Assembly: GCA_003501385.1 (NCBI GenBank)
Contig: DNPN01000045.1
Span: forward strand, 1-5,179
Length of the DNA stretch: 5,179 nucleotides
Direction: 5' to 3'
DNA from: Rhizobium sp.
GTDB taxonomy: Bacteria; Pseudomonadota; Alphaproteobacteria; Rhizobiales; Rhizobiaceae
Below the pieces are notes generated by a model that was not told the origin of the DNA, did not search any database, and saw nothing but the letters and a program-made list of their open reading frames with translations. Each line of letters opens with the position of its first letter. Within the stretch, counting starts at the first letter, position 1. Below are positions 4,911-5,179 of the stretch, piece after piece. The translations under genes and the position numbers were made by a program.

Positions 4911-5179
4911 ATCCCAATTGTGAGCGGCCCGCGCATCCACTTTCAGCGGCACCCGCATGGATACCGCAGGCATGGCGGCATTTTCCATGGTCGAGACAAT
5001 CACTGGCATGGCGGCGTCAATGGCTTCATCCTCGACTTCAAAAATCAATTCGTCATGCACCTGCAACAGCATGCGAGTCTTGTCGCCGAGGCCCGCCTTT
5101 GTCAGTGCTGGTTCAATCTGTACCATGGCGCGGCGGATAATGTCGGCGGCCGAACCCTGGATCGGCGCGTTGATGGCGG
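4899..5179 (-). CDS. polA: DNA polymerase I, C-terminal end (partial)
   Basis: Only the last 92 codons are inside the window, and the reading frame continues past the right edge. The visible part is the end of the family A polymerase domain (palm and fingers). It has the conserved segment NAPIQGSAADIIRRAM (coded by about 5171-5124) and motif C in LLQVHDELIFEVE, whose HDE contains a catalytic Asp that binds Mg2+, equivalent to Asp882 of E. coli Pol I. The sequence ends in NWDEAH followed by TAA. The enzyme fills gaps in Okazaki fragment processing and excision repair. The exonuclease domains lie outside the window and cannot be judged. Nothing suggests truncation or frameshift in the visible part. 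Confidence 0.97.
   Translation of the reverse strand, partial: AINAPIQGSAADIIRRAMVQIEPALTKAGLGDKTRMLLQVHDELIFEVEDEAIDAAMPVIVSTMENAAMPAVSMRVPLKVDARAAHNWDEAH

Noticed and set aside
1..5179. Mobile element, CRISPR array, defence or toxin-antitoxin system
   Set aside because: No transposase, integrase, regular spaced repeats, toxin-antitoxin pair or tRNA was seen on either strand. The genes are ordinary chromosomal families.

Overview
The window looks like chromosomal DNA of an alphaproteobacterium, most likely a member of Hyphomicrobiales (Rhizobiales) close to Rhizobiaceae. This rests on a moderately high coding GC content and on the gene set: a TadD-type TPR lipoprotein, then an M17 leucyl aminopeptidase, a MarR-like regulator and an SH3b-NlpC/P60 peptidase, ending at polA. 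I recall similar neighbourhoods in rhizobia and agrobacteria, but no search was possible, so the taxon is an inference.

Layout: positions 1-392 are AT-rich, hold no convincing gene, and carry inverted repeats and a likely promoter. They lead into a LysE/RhtB-type amino-acid exporter (393-1034, +, probable GTG start). Converging on it across only 9 bp is a tadD-like lipoprotein gene (1044-1883, -). A 286-bp divergent intergenic region (1884-2169) with three separate dyad symmetries separates tadD from a leucyl aminopeptidase gene (2170-3558, +), which ends at a strong intrinsic terminator (3595-3626). A short MarR-type regulator (3668-4018, +) and an NlpC/P60 peptidase (4020-4880, +) follow as a tight two-gene unit with a 1-bp gap. 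The 3' end of polA (4899-5179, -) converges on them and runs off the right edge.

Functionally, the M17 aminopeptidase and the C40 peptidase, which has no visible signal peptide, are both peptide hydrolases. Together they could serve cytoplasmic turnover of peptides, including murein peptides, with the MarR-like protein as a candidate local regulator. The exporter and the tadD-like gene look independent. No mobile element, CRISPR array, RNA gene or defence system was seen. The window is mostly ordinary core genome, and the points of interest are regulatory: dyads before lysE and pepA, a dyad at the marR/nlpC junction, and a hairpin over the polA stop codon.
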